Shown in pieces: positions 5,017-13,880 of a stretch of 28,604 nucleotides of DNA. The stretch comes from Thiotrichales bacterium (GTDB taxonomy: Bacteria > Pseudomonadota > Gammaproteobacteria > J044): NCBI GenBank assembly GCA_024762895.1, contig JANTGN010000006.1, forward strand, positions 1 through 28,604. Direction: 5' to 3'. Numbering within the stretch: the stretch's first letter is position 1; every line of letters starts with the position of its first letter. Under the pieces are notes generated by a model. The model was not told where the DNA came from and did not search any database. It saw only the letters and a list, made by a program, of their open reading frames with translations. Both the position numbers and the translations under genes were made by a program.

Positions 5017-8000
5017 ATGACAGCCCGCATCCGCGAGATCCCCTACAACTATACTTCCTTTTCCGATCGTGAAATCGTCATTCGCCTGGTTGGTGAGCAA
5101 TGGTGGGATATCCTGAATGAGCTGCGCGGGCAGCGTAATACCGGGCGGTCGGCACGCATGCTGTTTGAGGTCCTGGGCGATATCTGGGTGGTGCGCCGTA
5201 ACCCCTATATCCAGGATGACCTGCTGGATAATCCCAAACGCCTGGGCTCACTGGTGCACGCCATGCATCATCGCCTCGACCAGGTGCTGGATCGAGCGGA
5301 AGGCAACGAGCTGGCCATCGGTCTGGCAGGACAGGCACGCCAGGCCGTCAGTGATTTCGAGGCCTGGTTCCCCAGGGTGGCCCAGCTTCGGAAAAAGGCC
5401 CAGCGTCGATTTAACCGGATTACCCGTAAAGATAATATTGATTTTGGCGGCCTGTCGCGGGTCAGCCACGTCACCGATGCCACCGACTGGCGCGTGGAAT
5501 TGCCCTTTGTCGTTCTGACCCCCGATACAGAAGAAGAAATGGCGGCTCTGGTCTCGACCTGTATTGAGTTAGGCCTGACCGTCATTCCGCGAGGTGGTGG
5601 AACCGGCTATACGGGCGGCGCCGTGCCCCTGGACGCGAACAGCGCCGTCATCAATACCGAAAAACTGGAACGTCTCGACGCCCTGGAGATGCGCCAGATT
5701 CCGGGCGTCGATCATCCGGTGGCGACCATGAGGGCCGAGGCGGGTGTAGTGACGCGCCGGGTCTCCGACCTGGCCGCTACCCAGGGCTATGTCTTCGCCG
5801 TTGATCCTACCTCCCAGGATGCCTCGACCATCGGCGGCAATATCGCCATGAATGCCGGCGGCAAGAAGGCCGTGCTCTGGGGGACGACGCTGGACAACCT
5901 GGTCTCCTGGCGCATGGTCACGCCCGATGCCGACTGGCTGGAGGTGGAACGTCTGGGGCATAACCTGGGCAAGATCCATGACCAGGCCGAGGTCCGATTC
6001 CGTGTCACGCGATTTGAGGCCGACGGCAAGACCCTCAAGGGGGAGCCGGAGATTATTAGCTTTGCCGGTGAGGTCTTCCGTAAGCGTGGCCTGGGCAAGG
6101 ATGTGACCGATAAATTCCTGGGCGGACTGCCCGGTGTACAGAAGGAAGGCTGCGATGGCCTGATCACCTCGGGCGTCTTTATCCTGCATCGTATGCCGCA
6201 GTTTATACGCACCGTGGCCATGGAATTTTATGGTTCCGATCTGCACGAGGCCGTGCCCGCCATAGTTGAGATCAAGAACGCCCTGGATGCCAATGACCGG
6301 GTGGTACTCTCTGGTCTGGAACATCTGGACGAACGCTACGTACGTGCAGTGAATTACACGCCCAAGGGCGCTCGCGGCGAGCGACCCAAGATGGTCCTGA
6401 TTGCCGATATCGCCGGTGATGATGAGGATGCCGTTGCGCAGGCGGCCTCGGATGTTATCGCCCTGGTGAATGCCCGTGATGCGGATGGGTTTGTGGCCGT
6501 CAGTCCCGAGGCGCGGCGTCAGTTCTGGGTTGATCGTGCGCGCACCGCGGCCATAGCGGCCCATACCAACGCCTTCAAGATCAACGAAGACGTGGTCATT
6601 CCCCTGGAACGACTGGCGGAATACAGTGAGGGTATTGAACGCATCAATATCGTCCAGTCCATACGCAACAAGTTGCAGATGATCGAGGCCATTCAGGCCT
6701 GCGTACAGTCGGATCTCCTGAACCTGTTGCGTGAGGCAGGCGTTGAGGTGTATGAGGAGCGGCAGGCCTTATTGGAACATAAACGACAGGCCACCCTGGA
6801 TCATCTGCAGGCGGTACAGGAGCGATGGCAGGGCATACTGGAACATCAGGATGATCTTGCTACGTCACAGGATGACCTGCTTGATGAACAGGCGCGTAAG
6901 GGGCTGCGTGAGGGAGATCACCTCTATCAGTTGCTGCTCAGGCGTGACCTGCGTATCTCGTTCCGGCGTGAAGTGGAACGTCCCCTTAAAGAGATCTTCA
7001 GCGGTGAGGATTTCAGGGCCTTGCATCAACGCCTGGATAAGATCCATGCCGATATCCTGTCCAGCCGCCTGTTTGTGGCCCTGCACATGCACGCCGGTGA
7101 TGGCAACGTGCATACCAACATCCCGGTCAACTCGAATGACTATGTCATGCTGCATGAAGCCGAGCGCATCGTCGACAAGGTCATGGCGCTGGCTACCGAT
7201 CTGGGTGGTGTCATCTCGGGTGAGCATGGTATCGGGATCACCAAGATGCAGTACCTGGACGAAGGCGTGGTACAGGCCTTTGCCGAGTATAAGGATCGGG
7301 TCGATCCTGAAGGACGTTTTAACAAGGGCAAGCTCATGCCAGGTTCAGGGCTGGACAATGCCTATACGCCCTCGTTACGGCTGCTGGAACAGGAGGCCCT
7401 GATCCTCGAGGCCAGCGAACTGGGCGAACTGAACAACGACATCAAGGACTGCCTGCGGTGCGGCAAGTGCAAGCCGGTGTGTACCACCCATGTACCGCGT
7501 GCCAATCTGCTGTATTCGCCGCGTAACAAGATCCTGGCTACCAACCTGATGACCGAGGCCTTTCTTTACGAGGAGCAGACCCGGCGCGGTATCTCCCTAC
7601 GGCATTTTGAGGAGATGAATGATGTGGCTGATCACTGCACCATTTGTCATCGCTGTCTCAACCCCTGTCCAGTGAACATCGATTTCGGCGATGTGACCAT
7701 CCGTATGCGTCATATCCTCAGGCAGACCGGGCACCGTAAGGGGAGTATCGCCACTCGGCTTTCGATGGCGTTCCTGAATGTCCGCGACCCGGCCACCATC
7801 AAGCTGATGCGCAAGGGGCTGATTCAGTGGGGCTATCGTATGCAGCGTCTGGGCTATGGTCTGGCACGCACCTTTGGTTTGCTCGGTAGCGGCAAGCGGC
7901 CGTCATCCACGACCGGCAACCCCGAGATTCGTGAACAGATCGTCCATTTCGTGAAAAAGCCGATGCCGGCCGGCGTGCCGGCGCGGACCACCCGCGCCAC

Positions 8001-8859
8001 CCTGGGGCTGGAGGATGATAAATACGTTCCCATCCTGCGTGATCCGGCGAAACAGAATGATAATAATGATGCCGTGTTCTATTTCCCGGGCTGTGGTTCC
8101 GAGCGTCTGTTCAGCGAGATTGGGCTGGCGACACTGGCGATGCTGAATCACGTGGGCGCCCGTACGGTGTTGCCCCCGGGTTATCTCTGCTGCGGCTATC
8201 CTCAGACCTCATCCGGGGATGAAGAAAAAGGCCATCAGATCACCATGGAAAACCGGGTGCTGTTTCATCGCGTCGCGAATACCCTCAACTATATGGACAT
8301 CAAGACGGTCATCGTTTCCTGCGGTACCTGCATGGATCAGTTGCTCAAGTATGAATTCCAGAAGATCTTCCCGGGCTGCCGCCTGCTGGATATCCATGAA
8401 TACCTGATGGAACAGGGCGTTGCCCTGGATGGCGTGGAAGGTGTGCAGTACCTCTACCACGACCCCTGTCACACACCCATGAAGCAGCATGCTCCGCTTA
8501 AGGTGGCAGGTAGCTTGCTGAACAGTGAGGTGCAGTTATCGGATCGTTGTTGTGGAGAAGCCGGTACCTTTGCCATCAGCAGGCCGGATATCGCAACCCA
8601 GGTGCGATTCCGTAAACAGGAAGAACTGCATAAAGGCATTCATAGTTTTACCGGTGAAGACAAGGCGCGCGGCGGGAATGTGAAAATGCTGACCTCCTGT
8701 CCGGCCTGTCAGCAGGGCCTGGCCCGTTATAGTGATGATACGGGACTGGAGACGGATTACATTGTCGTTGAACTGGCCCGTCACCTGCTGGGCGAGAACT
8801 GGCAGATGCAGTTCTTTGAAAGTACGCGTAAGGGTGGTATAGAAAAGGTATTGCTATAA
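5017..8859 (+). CDS. DUF3683/FAD-linked oxidase/Fe-S/CCG fusion oxidoreductase
   Basis: This is a 1280-residue cytoplasmic redox protein. An N-terminal DUF3683 region (IREIPYNYTSFSDREIVIRL, RNPYIQDDLLDNPKR) covers about residues 1-150. An FAD-binding type 4 domain follows, with PRGGGTGYTGG near 191-201 and GGNIAMNAGGKKAVLWG near 275. The FAD-linked oxidase C domain is interrupted by a charged helical insert (about 565-630) and resumes with HMHAGDGNVHTN and GEHGIGITK. Two ferredoxin-like motifs (CLRCGKCKPVC near 812, CTICHRCLNPCP near 874) and two CCG domains (CCGYPQ near 1058, CCGEAG near 1178) end the protein. The layout joins GlcD- and GlcF-like modules, so oxidation of a 2-hydroxy acid such as D-lactate or glycolate is likely, but the substrate is not proven. 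A TTG at 4987 is an alternative start; ATG 5017 fits the family N-terminus. Confidence 0.9.
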   Translation: MTARIREIPYNYTSFSDREIVIRLVGEQWWDILNELRGQRNTGRSARMLFEVLGDIWVVRRNPYIQDDLLDNPKRLGSLVHAMHHRLDQVLDRAEGNELAIGLAGQARQAVSDFEAWFPRVAQLRKKAQRRFNRITRKDNIDFGGLSRVSHVTDATDWRVELPFVVLTPDTEEEMAALVSTCIELGLTVIPRGGGTGYTGGAVPLDANSAVINTEKLERLDALEMRQIPGVDHPVATMRAEAGVVTRRVSDLAATQGYVFAVDPTSQDASTIGGNIAMNAGGKKAVLWGTTLDNLVSWRMVTPDADWLEVERLGHNLGKIHDQAEVRFRVTRFEADGKTLKGEPEIISFAGEVFRKRGLGKDVTDKFLGGLPGVQKEGCDGLITSGVFILHRMPQFIRTVAMEFYGSDLHEAVPAIVEIKNALDANDRVVLSGLEHLDERYVRAVNYTPKGARGERPKMVLIADIAGDDEDAVAQAASDVIALVNARDADGFVAVSPEARRQFWVDRARTAAIAAHTNAFKINEDVVIPLERLAEYSEGIERINIVQSIRNKLQMIEAIQACVQSDLLNLLREAGVEVYEERQALLEHKRQATLDHLQAVQERWQGILEHQDDLATSQDDLLDEQARKGLREGDHLYQLLLRRDLRISFRREVERPLKEIFSGEDFRALHQRLDKIHADILSSRLFVALHMHAGDGNVHTNIPVNSNDYVMLHEAERIVDKVMALATDLGGVISGEHGIGITKMQYLDEGVVQAFAEYKDRVDPEGRFNKGKLMPGSGLDNAYTPSLRLLEQEALILEASELGELNNDIKDCLRCGKCKPVCTTHVPRANLLYSPRNKILATNLMTEAFLYEEQTRRGISLRHFEEMNDVADHCTICHRCLNPCPVNIDFGDVTIRMRHILRQTGHRKGSIATRLSMAFLNVRDPATIKLMRKGLIQWGYRMQRLGYGLARTFGLLGSGKRPSSTTGNPEIREQIVHFVKKPMPAGVPARTTRATLGLEDDKYVPILRDPAKQNDNNDAVFYFPGCGSERLFSEIGLATLAMLNHVGARTVLPPGYLCCGYPQTSSGDEEKGHQITMENRVLFHRVANTLNYMDIKTVIVSCGTCMDQLLKYEFQKIFPGCRLLDIHEYLMEQGVALDGVEGVQYLYHDPCHTPMKQHAPLKVAGSLLNSEVQLSDRCCGEAGTFAISRPDIATQVRFRKQEELHKGIHSFTGEDKARGGNVKMLTSCPACQQGLARYSDDTGLETDYIVVELARHLLGENWQMQFFESTRKGGIEKVLL

Positions 8860-9011
8860 TCTTCTTGACCGGTAAGTGTTGATAGTATCTGTCATATTCT
8901 AGCATTGCTGTGATGCTGTGCCCTTGATGTGATATCGGTACAAGCCCCATTTGGTCTTGATTTGTTCTCAATATTGGCAGCGCATAAAAATTACATCTAA
9001 AGAGGCTTGCT

Positions 9012-10493
9012 ATGAATAAGCTATTTAGGAAGTGTAACCCACGAACTCACCGAGGAGTTTTGTGGATGCTGCTACTACTCTCGATGTGGGCCTTTAATGT
9101 TCATTCTGAGGAGTCAGAGGATTTTATTCAGCAGTGGCAAATCGATAAGCCATGGAAGGGTGATTACGATGGCATGGTAGAACGCCATCTGATAAGAGTA
9201 CTCGTTGTACATAATAAGATGATGTTCTTTTTCGATAAGGCTCAAATGCGTGGACTGACCTATGAGGTCTTTCACGAGTTTGAAAAGAATATCAATAAGA
9301 AGCTAAAAACCGGGGCAAGAAAGGTCAGGGTGGTTTTTCTGCCGGTACCCAGGGATAAGTTGCTACCCTGGTTGTTGGAAGGTCGGGGTGATATTGCGGC
9401 AGCTAATCTGACGATCATAAATGAGCGGCAGGAACTAGTAGATTTTACCAACCCGCTGTTAAAGAATGTTAAGGAGATCCTGGTTTCAGGGCCTTCCGCC
9501 CCTCAGCTACGTGGTATCGAGGACCTGTCAGGTAAAGAGGTTCACGTCAGATCATCCAGTAGCTATTACCAGCATCTTGAACAGCTTAATACTCGTTTGA
9601 AGAAACAGGGTAAAAAACCCGTCAAGATCGTCAATGTCAGTGAATACATGGAAGATTCCGATTTGTTGGAAATGGTCAATGCCGGGCTGATTCCCATGAC
9701 GGTTGTTGATGATCATAAAGCCAGTTTCTGGGTCCAGGTATTCGATAAGATCACAATACATCCCGATATCATACTGAATTCAGGTGGCAAGATTGCCTGG
9801 GCTATACGCAAGGATAGTCCGCAACTGAAAATGGTCCTGAATGATTTTATTAAGAAACATCGGAAGGGTACGTTGCTGGGAAATATCCTGTTCAAACGCT
9901 ATCTGGTGAATAACAAGTGGGCAAGAAACTCATTGGGTCCCAAGGAGTTAAAAAAATTCCAGGAACTGGCAGATATATTCAAGCACTATTCTGATCAGTA
10001 CGACTTTGATTATCTGATGATCGCCGCTCTTGCCTATCAGGAGTCCAGGCTTAATCAGAGTCTTCGCAGCGAGGCCGGTGCCATAGGCATCATGCAGTTA
10101 TTACCGACGACTGCTGCTGATAAAAATGTGGGCATACCGGATATCGAGACCCTGGAGAATAATGTACATGCAGGGGTGAAATATCTTCGATTTATACGTG
10201 ACCGCTATTTTAGTGACCCCTCGATTGATGCTTTGAATAAAAACCTGTTTACCTTTGCTGCATATAATGCAGGCCCGGCAAAAATAAGGCGCTTGAGAGC
10301 CGAGGCAAAAAAAAAGGGCCTGGACCCCAACGTGTGGTTTGGAAATGTTGAGGTCGTTGCCGCAAGGAAGATTGGACGAGAAACGGTTCAGTACGTCAGT
10401 AATATTTATAAATACTATATTGCCTACAGCCTGACGCGTATGCGCCATGAAGCAATCCAGAAAGATGTTAACTGGCAGGCCATGAATCCTTAG
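9012..10493 (+). CDS. MltF-like lytic murein transglycosylase
   Basis: A 493-residue envelope protein. Residues 15-32 form a signal or anchor segment (VLWMLLLLSMWAFNVHS). Residues 60-300 resemble a periplasmic solute-binding domain (SBP_bac_3): HLIRVLVVHNKMMFFFDKAQ, GRGDIAAANLTIINERQELVDFTNPLL, and IAWAIRKDSPQLKMVLNDFI. Residues 330-480 are a goose-type SLT domain: YLMIAALAYQESRLNQS with catalytic Glu at about 344, GAIGIMQLLPTTA, AGVKYLRFI and FTFAAYNAGPAKIRRLR. This is the MltF domain order; such enzymes cleave peptidoglycan glycan strands to 1,6-anhydromuropeptides. No lipobox Cys is visible. It is preceded by a 150-base intergenic region and appears to be transcribed alone or with the small downstream peptide gene. 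Confidence 0.88.
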   Translation: MNKLFRKCNPRTHRGVLWMLLLLSMWAFNVHSEESEDFIQQWQIDKPWKGDYDGMVERHLIRVLVVHNKMMFFFDKAQMRGLTYEVFHEFEKNINKKLKTGARKVRVVFLPVPRDKLLPWLLEGRGDIAAANLTIINERQELVDFTNPLLKNVKEILVSGPSAPQLRGIEDLSGKEVHVRSSSSYYQHLEQLNTRLKKQGKKPVKIVNVSEYMEDSDLLEMVNAGLIPMTVVDDHKASFWVQVFDKITIHPDIILNSGGKIAWAIRKDSPQLKMVLNDFIKKHRKGTLLGNILFKRYLVNNKWARNSLGPKELKKFQELADIFKHYSDQYDFDYLMIAALAYQESRLNQSLRSEAGAIGIMQLLPTTAADKNVGIPDIETLENNVHAGVKYLRFIRDRYFSDPSIDALNKNLFTFAAYNAGPAKIRRLRAEAKKKGLDPNVWFGNVEVVAARKIGRETVQYVSNIYKYYIAYSLTRMRHEAIQKDVNWQAMNP

Positions 10494-10626
10494 CCGGCCA
10501 TTTTCTTATGATGTTCATGCGTGGGGCTCATAAGGCTAATATTCAATACTTGCGCTTTCTCCACGCTGGTCTAGTCTTTATCACTATGTGCGACCAAAGT
10601 GTTGAAATACTGAAGGGAGGTGGCGC

Positions 10627-10821
10627 ATGCATAAAGAGTCGATGGGACACCATCATCATGGTTTTAACTATTGGTTCAGTCACTTACCAGTTGGCAAGAA
10701 GGTCATTCTTGTCGTCTTTCTGATCTGGCTGGCTCAGGCCCTGCCCAAGTGGTCGGTCGCCATCATGGCGGATGGAGAGATGTCCGCCAGTATCGTTAAA
10801 TTCTTTATTACTCCTCAGTAA
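10627..10821 (+). CDS. Small membrane protein, 64 residues, unknown
   Basis: This ORF has one of the best ribosome binding sites in the window (GGGAGGTGG ending five bases before ATG 10627), which argues that it is translated. The product starts MHKESMGHHHHGFNYW, with four consecutive histidines, followed by one hydrophobic stretch, VILVVFLIWLAQALP (about residues 26-40), and a short tail SVAIMADGEMSASIVKFFITPQ that could be a second amphipathic or membrane segment. I do not recognise the family. A 71-codon ORF in another frame (10508-10723) overlaps it and looks like a shadow. It lies 133 bases after the MltF-like gene and 115 bases before the phosphatase gene. Confidence 0.65.
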   Translation: MHKESMGHHHHGFNYWFSHLPVGKKVILVVFLIWLAQALPKWSVAIMADGEMSASIVKFFITPQ

Positions 10822-10936
10822 GGTCCTTTCTTTTATTTTTTTCGGCCATGGTCTTCTGATGAAGGAACCCAGAGGCTGGGCTGTGTCATAATCCCTGCTT
10901 CACATTTAATTAGTGGCAAAAAGGGCCTGGTAAAGC

Positions 10937-11734
10937 ATGACAACCCAATTAGAACGGCTGCAGGAAATGGTGAGAACAGCGGCACAGGAAGAACTTTTTC
11001 CGCGATTTACCCACGTGGGTCATGATTACAAGGCCGATGGGAGTCTGATCACCGAGGCCGATCTGGCCATTCAGAAGCGCCTGGCGTCACAACTGGCAGA
11101 GTCCTGGCCTGAAATCGGATTTCTTGGCGAGGAGATGTCGGAAGCGGAGCAGACAGCGTTGCTGGAGTCTGGGCAGCCGCTCTGGTGTCTGGACCCACTG
11201 GATGGAACAAGAAACTTTGCCGGCGGGATTCCTTATTTCTCCGTGTCTCTGGCCCTGCTGGAAGAAGGTGGGGTAAGCCTGGGAATTGTTTATGATCCCA
11301 TTCGTGATGAATGCTTCGCGGCTGAAAATGGGAGGGGGGCCACCCTTAATGGACGGCCACTAAGCGTACCAGAATCCGGAGTCAGCCTGGCGCAGTGTAC
11401 GTCACTAATTGACTTAAAACGCCTGCCCAGGGCCCTGGCTGCCAGGCTGGCAACGGAGGCGCCCTATGCCTCGCAACGTAGTTTTGGTTCCGTAGCGTTG
11501 GACTGGTGTTGGCTGGCCTGTGGGCGTTGCCAGGTCTATCTGCATGGTAAGCAGAATATCTGGGACTACGCTGCTGGTAACCTGATTTTTCTGGAGGCGG
11601 GTGGATTTTCCTCAACCCTGGAAGGCGAATCTGTCTTCGTCAACGCCCTGATACCTCGTACAGCATTAGGGGCGGGTGAGGCACAGATGTTCAGGGACTG
11701 GACCCACTGGCTTGGTGTCGAGCTTAAGACCTGA
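10937..11734 (+). CDS. Inositol monophosphatase family phosphatase
   Basis: The 265-residue protein shows the family's metal-binding motifs: GSLITEADLAIQKRL (residues 35-49), FLGEEMS near 69, the signature LDPLDGTRNF near 89-98, and WDYAAGNLIFLEAGG near 211-225. These provide the Glu and Asp ligands for two or three Mg2+ ions. Family members hydrolyse inositol phosphates, histidinol phosphate, fructose-1,6-bisphosphate or 3'-phosphoadenosine 5'-phosphate. The sequence alone does not settle which; absence of his or cys genes nearby gives no help. No signal peptide is present. It stands before the convergent peroxiredoxin gene, whose stop is 18 bases away. Confidence 0.88.
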   Translation: MTTQLERLQEMVRTAAQEELFPRFTHVGHDYKADGSLITEADLAIQKRLASQLAESWPEIGFLGEEMSEAEQTALLESGQPLWCLDPLDGTRNFAGGIPYFSVSLALLEEGGVSLGIVYDPIRDECFAAENGRGATLNGRPLSVPESGVSLAQCTSLIDLKRLPRALAARLATEAPYASQRSFGSVALDWCWLACGRCQVYLHGKQNIWDYAAGNLIFLEAGGFSSTLEGESVFVNALIPRTALGAGEAQMFRDWTHWLGVELKT

Positions 11735-11752
11735 AGCGCTTCGAGACGTAAG

Positions 11753-12283
11753 TTATTCCATCATTGCCCTGAGGTCATTAATGACCTGGTCGCTGTGCTG
11801 CCTGGGTTTGACGTTCCGATAGATATGGGCAATTCGCCCTTCGGTATCGATTATATAGGTATGCCGTTTTGCAAATTTGATGGGGCCGAATTTCGTCAGT
11901 GAACCATATGCCATCGCGACCCTGGCATCGGCATCCGAGAGCAGGGGAAAGGGCAGGTGGTACTTCTCGGCAAACTCCTGATGACTTTCGACCTCATCAA
12001 GGCTCACGCCGAGTACGGTCACGCCCATTTGTTTAAGTACATAGTAGTCATCTCTGAATTCACAGGCCTCGGTGGTGCAGCCAGGGGTATCATCCTTGGG
12101 ATAGAAATACAGTATCAGCCACTGACCGCGATAATCCTCCAGTCGATGCTGATTGCTATTCTGGTCCAGTAATGAAAATCCCGGTGCCGGGTCACCCGGT
12201 TTTAGTGACTCGGCCTGGGCATTCCCAGAAGAGAATATCAGTAAGAGGGTACTGATCAGCGAACGTATTTTTGAATGCGTCAT
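11753..12283 (-). CDS. Exported peroxiredoxin, Bcp/PrxQ type
   Basis: From ATG 12283 the product is 176 residues. It starts with a signal peptide (SLISTLLLIFSSGNAQAES; cleavage likely after AQA), so it should act in the periplasm, unlike classic cytoplasmic Bcp. The AhpC-TSA fold follows: PGDPAPGFSLLDQN, LILYFYPKDDTPGCTTEACEFRD, with the peroxidatic Cys in TPGC and a second Cys five residues later, the resolving position of PrxQ/Bcp proteins. GVSLDEVESHQEFAEKYHLPFPLLSD and RHTYIIDTEGRIAHIY are further family matches. It probably reduces H2O2 or lipid hydroperoxides using a periplasmic thiol donor. An in-frame ATG at 12310 is possible but adds nine residues before the signal. Confidence 0.9.
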   Translation of the reverse strand: MTHSKIRSLISTLLLIFSSGNAQAESLKPGDPAPGFSLLDQNSNQHRLEDYRGQWLILYFYPKDDTPGCTTEACEFRDDYYVLKQMGVTVLGVSLDEVESHQEFAEKYHLPFPLLSDADARVAMAYGSLTKFGPIKFAKRHTYIIDTEGRIAHIYRNVKPRQHSDQVINDLRAMME

Positions 12284-12400
12284 GTGCAAGACCCGAGATA
12301 TGCTTACCATATCTTATCATTGAAAAGCCATGTTGCAGGCAAACCTCCTTTTAATTGGCAGGGGGTTGCCTGAACATTCACGGGTACTGGTACTTAATAA

Positions 12401-13108
12401 ATGATTTGGCTGATGCTGGCTGGCAGAAATATGCTATTCAGAAAACTGACCTGTCTGACAGGCCTCGTCGGCGTGTCCATCATTGGGCTGGGTATCCTAA
12501 TTAGTGCCCTTGGGTTTACTGGTGCCTATGGTGAGTCTTTTTCTCCACTGAATCATAATATTTCGGAGTTGGGGGAGGTGAAGATCTCCGGGCTCGCATG
12601 GGTGTTCAATAATAGTCTGATTGTTGGTGGGCTTTCTCTGATCCTTTTTATGCTGGGCCTGAGTCTCTCGCTGCGTCACTGGCCCGTTTATCTGATTTCC
12701 CTGACAGGCATGGCGGCTATTTGCGGCATGATCCTGATCGGGCTCACGCCCATGAAGGCTGGCGAAACTTCTGGTCTTCACATCCATGCCGCACGACTGT
12801 TTTTCTATGGAGGTATGTCGGCCACCTTGATTTATAGCCTTTATGTCGGGTTGGATCGGCGTAGTGAATTTCCAAAATGGACCGCAATAGTTAGCTTACT
12901 TTCCATGGCCAGTTTCTGGGCCTTTATTTATCTGCCCGCCATACTGGAACCCGGTTTTCAGGTTGAGGATTATCTGATTCGCATGCGGGGGGCAGGGCGT
13001 CCAGATCTATTTCTACCGTCCCTGCTTGAATGGCTGGTCATGTTTTGTTCGTTGTTATGGCTCGGGCTTGTTACTAGATATGTCTGTTGCGAGCAAGGTG
13101 AATCATAA
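12401..13108 (+). CDS. DUF998-like multi-pass membrane protein
   Basis: A 235-residue protein with about six hydrophobic helices (for example VGVSIIGLGILISALGF, SLIVGGLSLILFMLGLSLSL and IYSLYVGL). The first loop carries FSPLNHNISELGE, resembling the NPLxHxISxLG motif of DUF998 proteins, and LTPMKAGETSGLHIHAARLFF in the middle fits the conserved His-rich loop. Function is unknown. The start at 12401 lacks a strong ribosome site; ATG 12431 (MLFRKL) is an alternative that leaves the first helix intact. It is divergent from the peroxiredoxin gene across about 117 bases, which must hold promoters for both. Confidence 0.75.
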   Translation: MIWLMLAGRNMLFRKLTCLTGLVGVSIIGLGILISALGFTGAYGESFSPLNHNISELGEVKISGLAWVFNNSLIVGGLSLILFMLGLSLSLRHWPVYLISLTGMAAICGMILIGLTPMKAGETSGLHIHAARLFFYGGMSATLIYSLYVGLDRRSEFPKWTAIVSLLSMASFWAFIYLPAILEPGFQVEDYLIRMRGAGRPDLFLPSLLEWLVMFCSLLWLGLVTRYVCCEQGES

Positions 13109-13208
13109 GTGGAAAGGGATAATTTCATTTTGGTGCCCGCAGTAGCTGTTTGAAGGCTATGTTGAAAAAATATATGTATAATAAGTAGGGTTTTTCAGGG
13201 GCTTGTTC

Positions 13209-13874
13209 ATGAGAGTGCGATATTCCGGGTTGTGTATCCTTTTTAAAATCTTGTTCCTTATCTATTTAGGTCTGGTTGCACCACTGGCCTGTGCAGAGAT
13301 CACGCTCGAGGAAGTGCCAGAGCAAACAAGCGATGAATTATTGCAGGCCCTGCGGGCAGGTGGGTTTGTAATTTATATGAGACATGCGGCTACAGAGCAT
13401 ACTGAAATCGATCAGGATCTGAGAAATATTCAGGATTGCGCGACTCAGAGAAATCTTTCTGCCCAGGGGAGGCAGCAGGCCAGGCAGTTCGGAGATGTTA
13501 TTCGTAGTCTTGGTGTTCCGATTGGAAAGGTGGAAAGCAGCCCTTATTGCCGCTGTCGAGAGACCGCCCAGCTTGCCTTTGGGAATTTCAAGATTAATCC
13601 GGTACTGTATTTTTCCATTGCTGCGGGACCTGAGGAAACGGAAGAGAAGGCCATGAAGCTGCGGACTTTGTTGCTTACAAAACCTGCACCAGGAACCAAT
13701 AATTTCTTGATTTCTCATACATCAAACCTCAAGGAGGCGATCGGTATATGGCCTGCGCCTGAAGGAGTCAGTGTTATCTTTCGCCCCCTTGGAGGGGGGC
13801 GAATTGCCTACTATGGAATGATGACTATTGAGCAATGGCTCGAACTCGGCAGGTTTGAGATAAAGATGCCCTAG
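13209..13874 (+). CDS. Secreted histidine phosphatase family protein
   Basis: The product (221 residues) begins with an uncleaved or cleavable signal, ILFKILFLIYLGLVAPLACAE, so it is exported. The catalytic phosphohistidine motif is a diverged RHG: VIYMRHAATEH near residues 56-66. The supporting residues are SSPYCRCRETAQLAF (Arg and Glu) and the second histidine in LISHTSNL. Similar periplasmic members act on phosphorylated proteins, lipopolysaccharide heptose or small phosphates; the substrate here is open. ATG 13209 has CAGGGG nine bases upstream; a TTG two codons earlier is less likely. The gene ends six bases before the GGDEF-EAL gene, so they are almost certainly co-transcribed. Confidence 0.88.
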   Translation: MRVRYSGLCILFKILFLIYLGLVAPLACAEITLEEVPEQTSDELLQALRAGGFVIYMRHAATEHTEIDQDLRNIQDCATQRNLSAQGRQQARQFGDVIRSLGVPIGKVESSPYCRCRETAQLAFGNFKINPVLYFSIAAGPEETEEKAMKLRTLLLTKPAPGTNNFLISHTSNLKEAIGIWPAPEGVSVIFRPLGGGRIAYYGMMTIEQWLELGRFEIKMP

Positions 13875-13880
13875 CTTGCC

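Noticed and set aside
5569..6564. 331-codon minus-strand ORF inside the FAD/Fe-S gene
   Set aside because: It is a shadow of a gene with continuous, motif-supported coding on the plus strand.
10508..10723. 71-codon ORF overlapping the small membrane gene
   Set aside because: It lies in another frame, has no good ribosome binding site and no recognisable features; the ORF at 10627 has a much stronger start.
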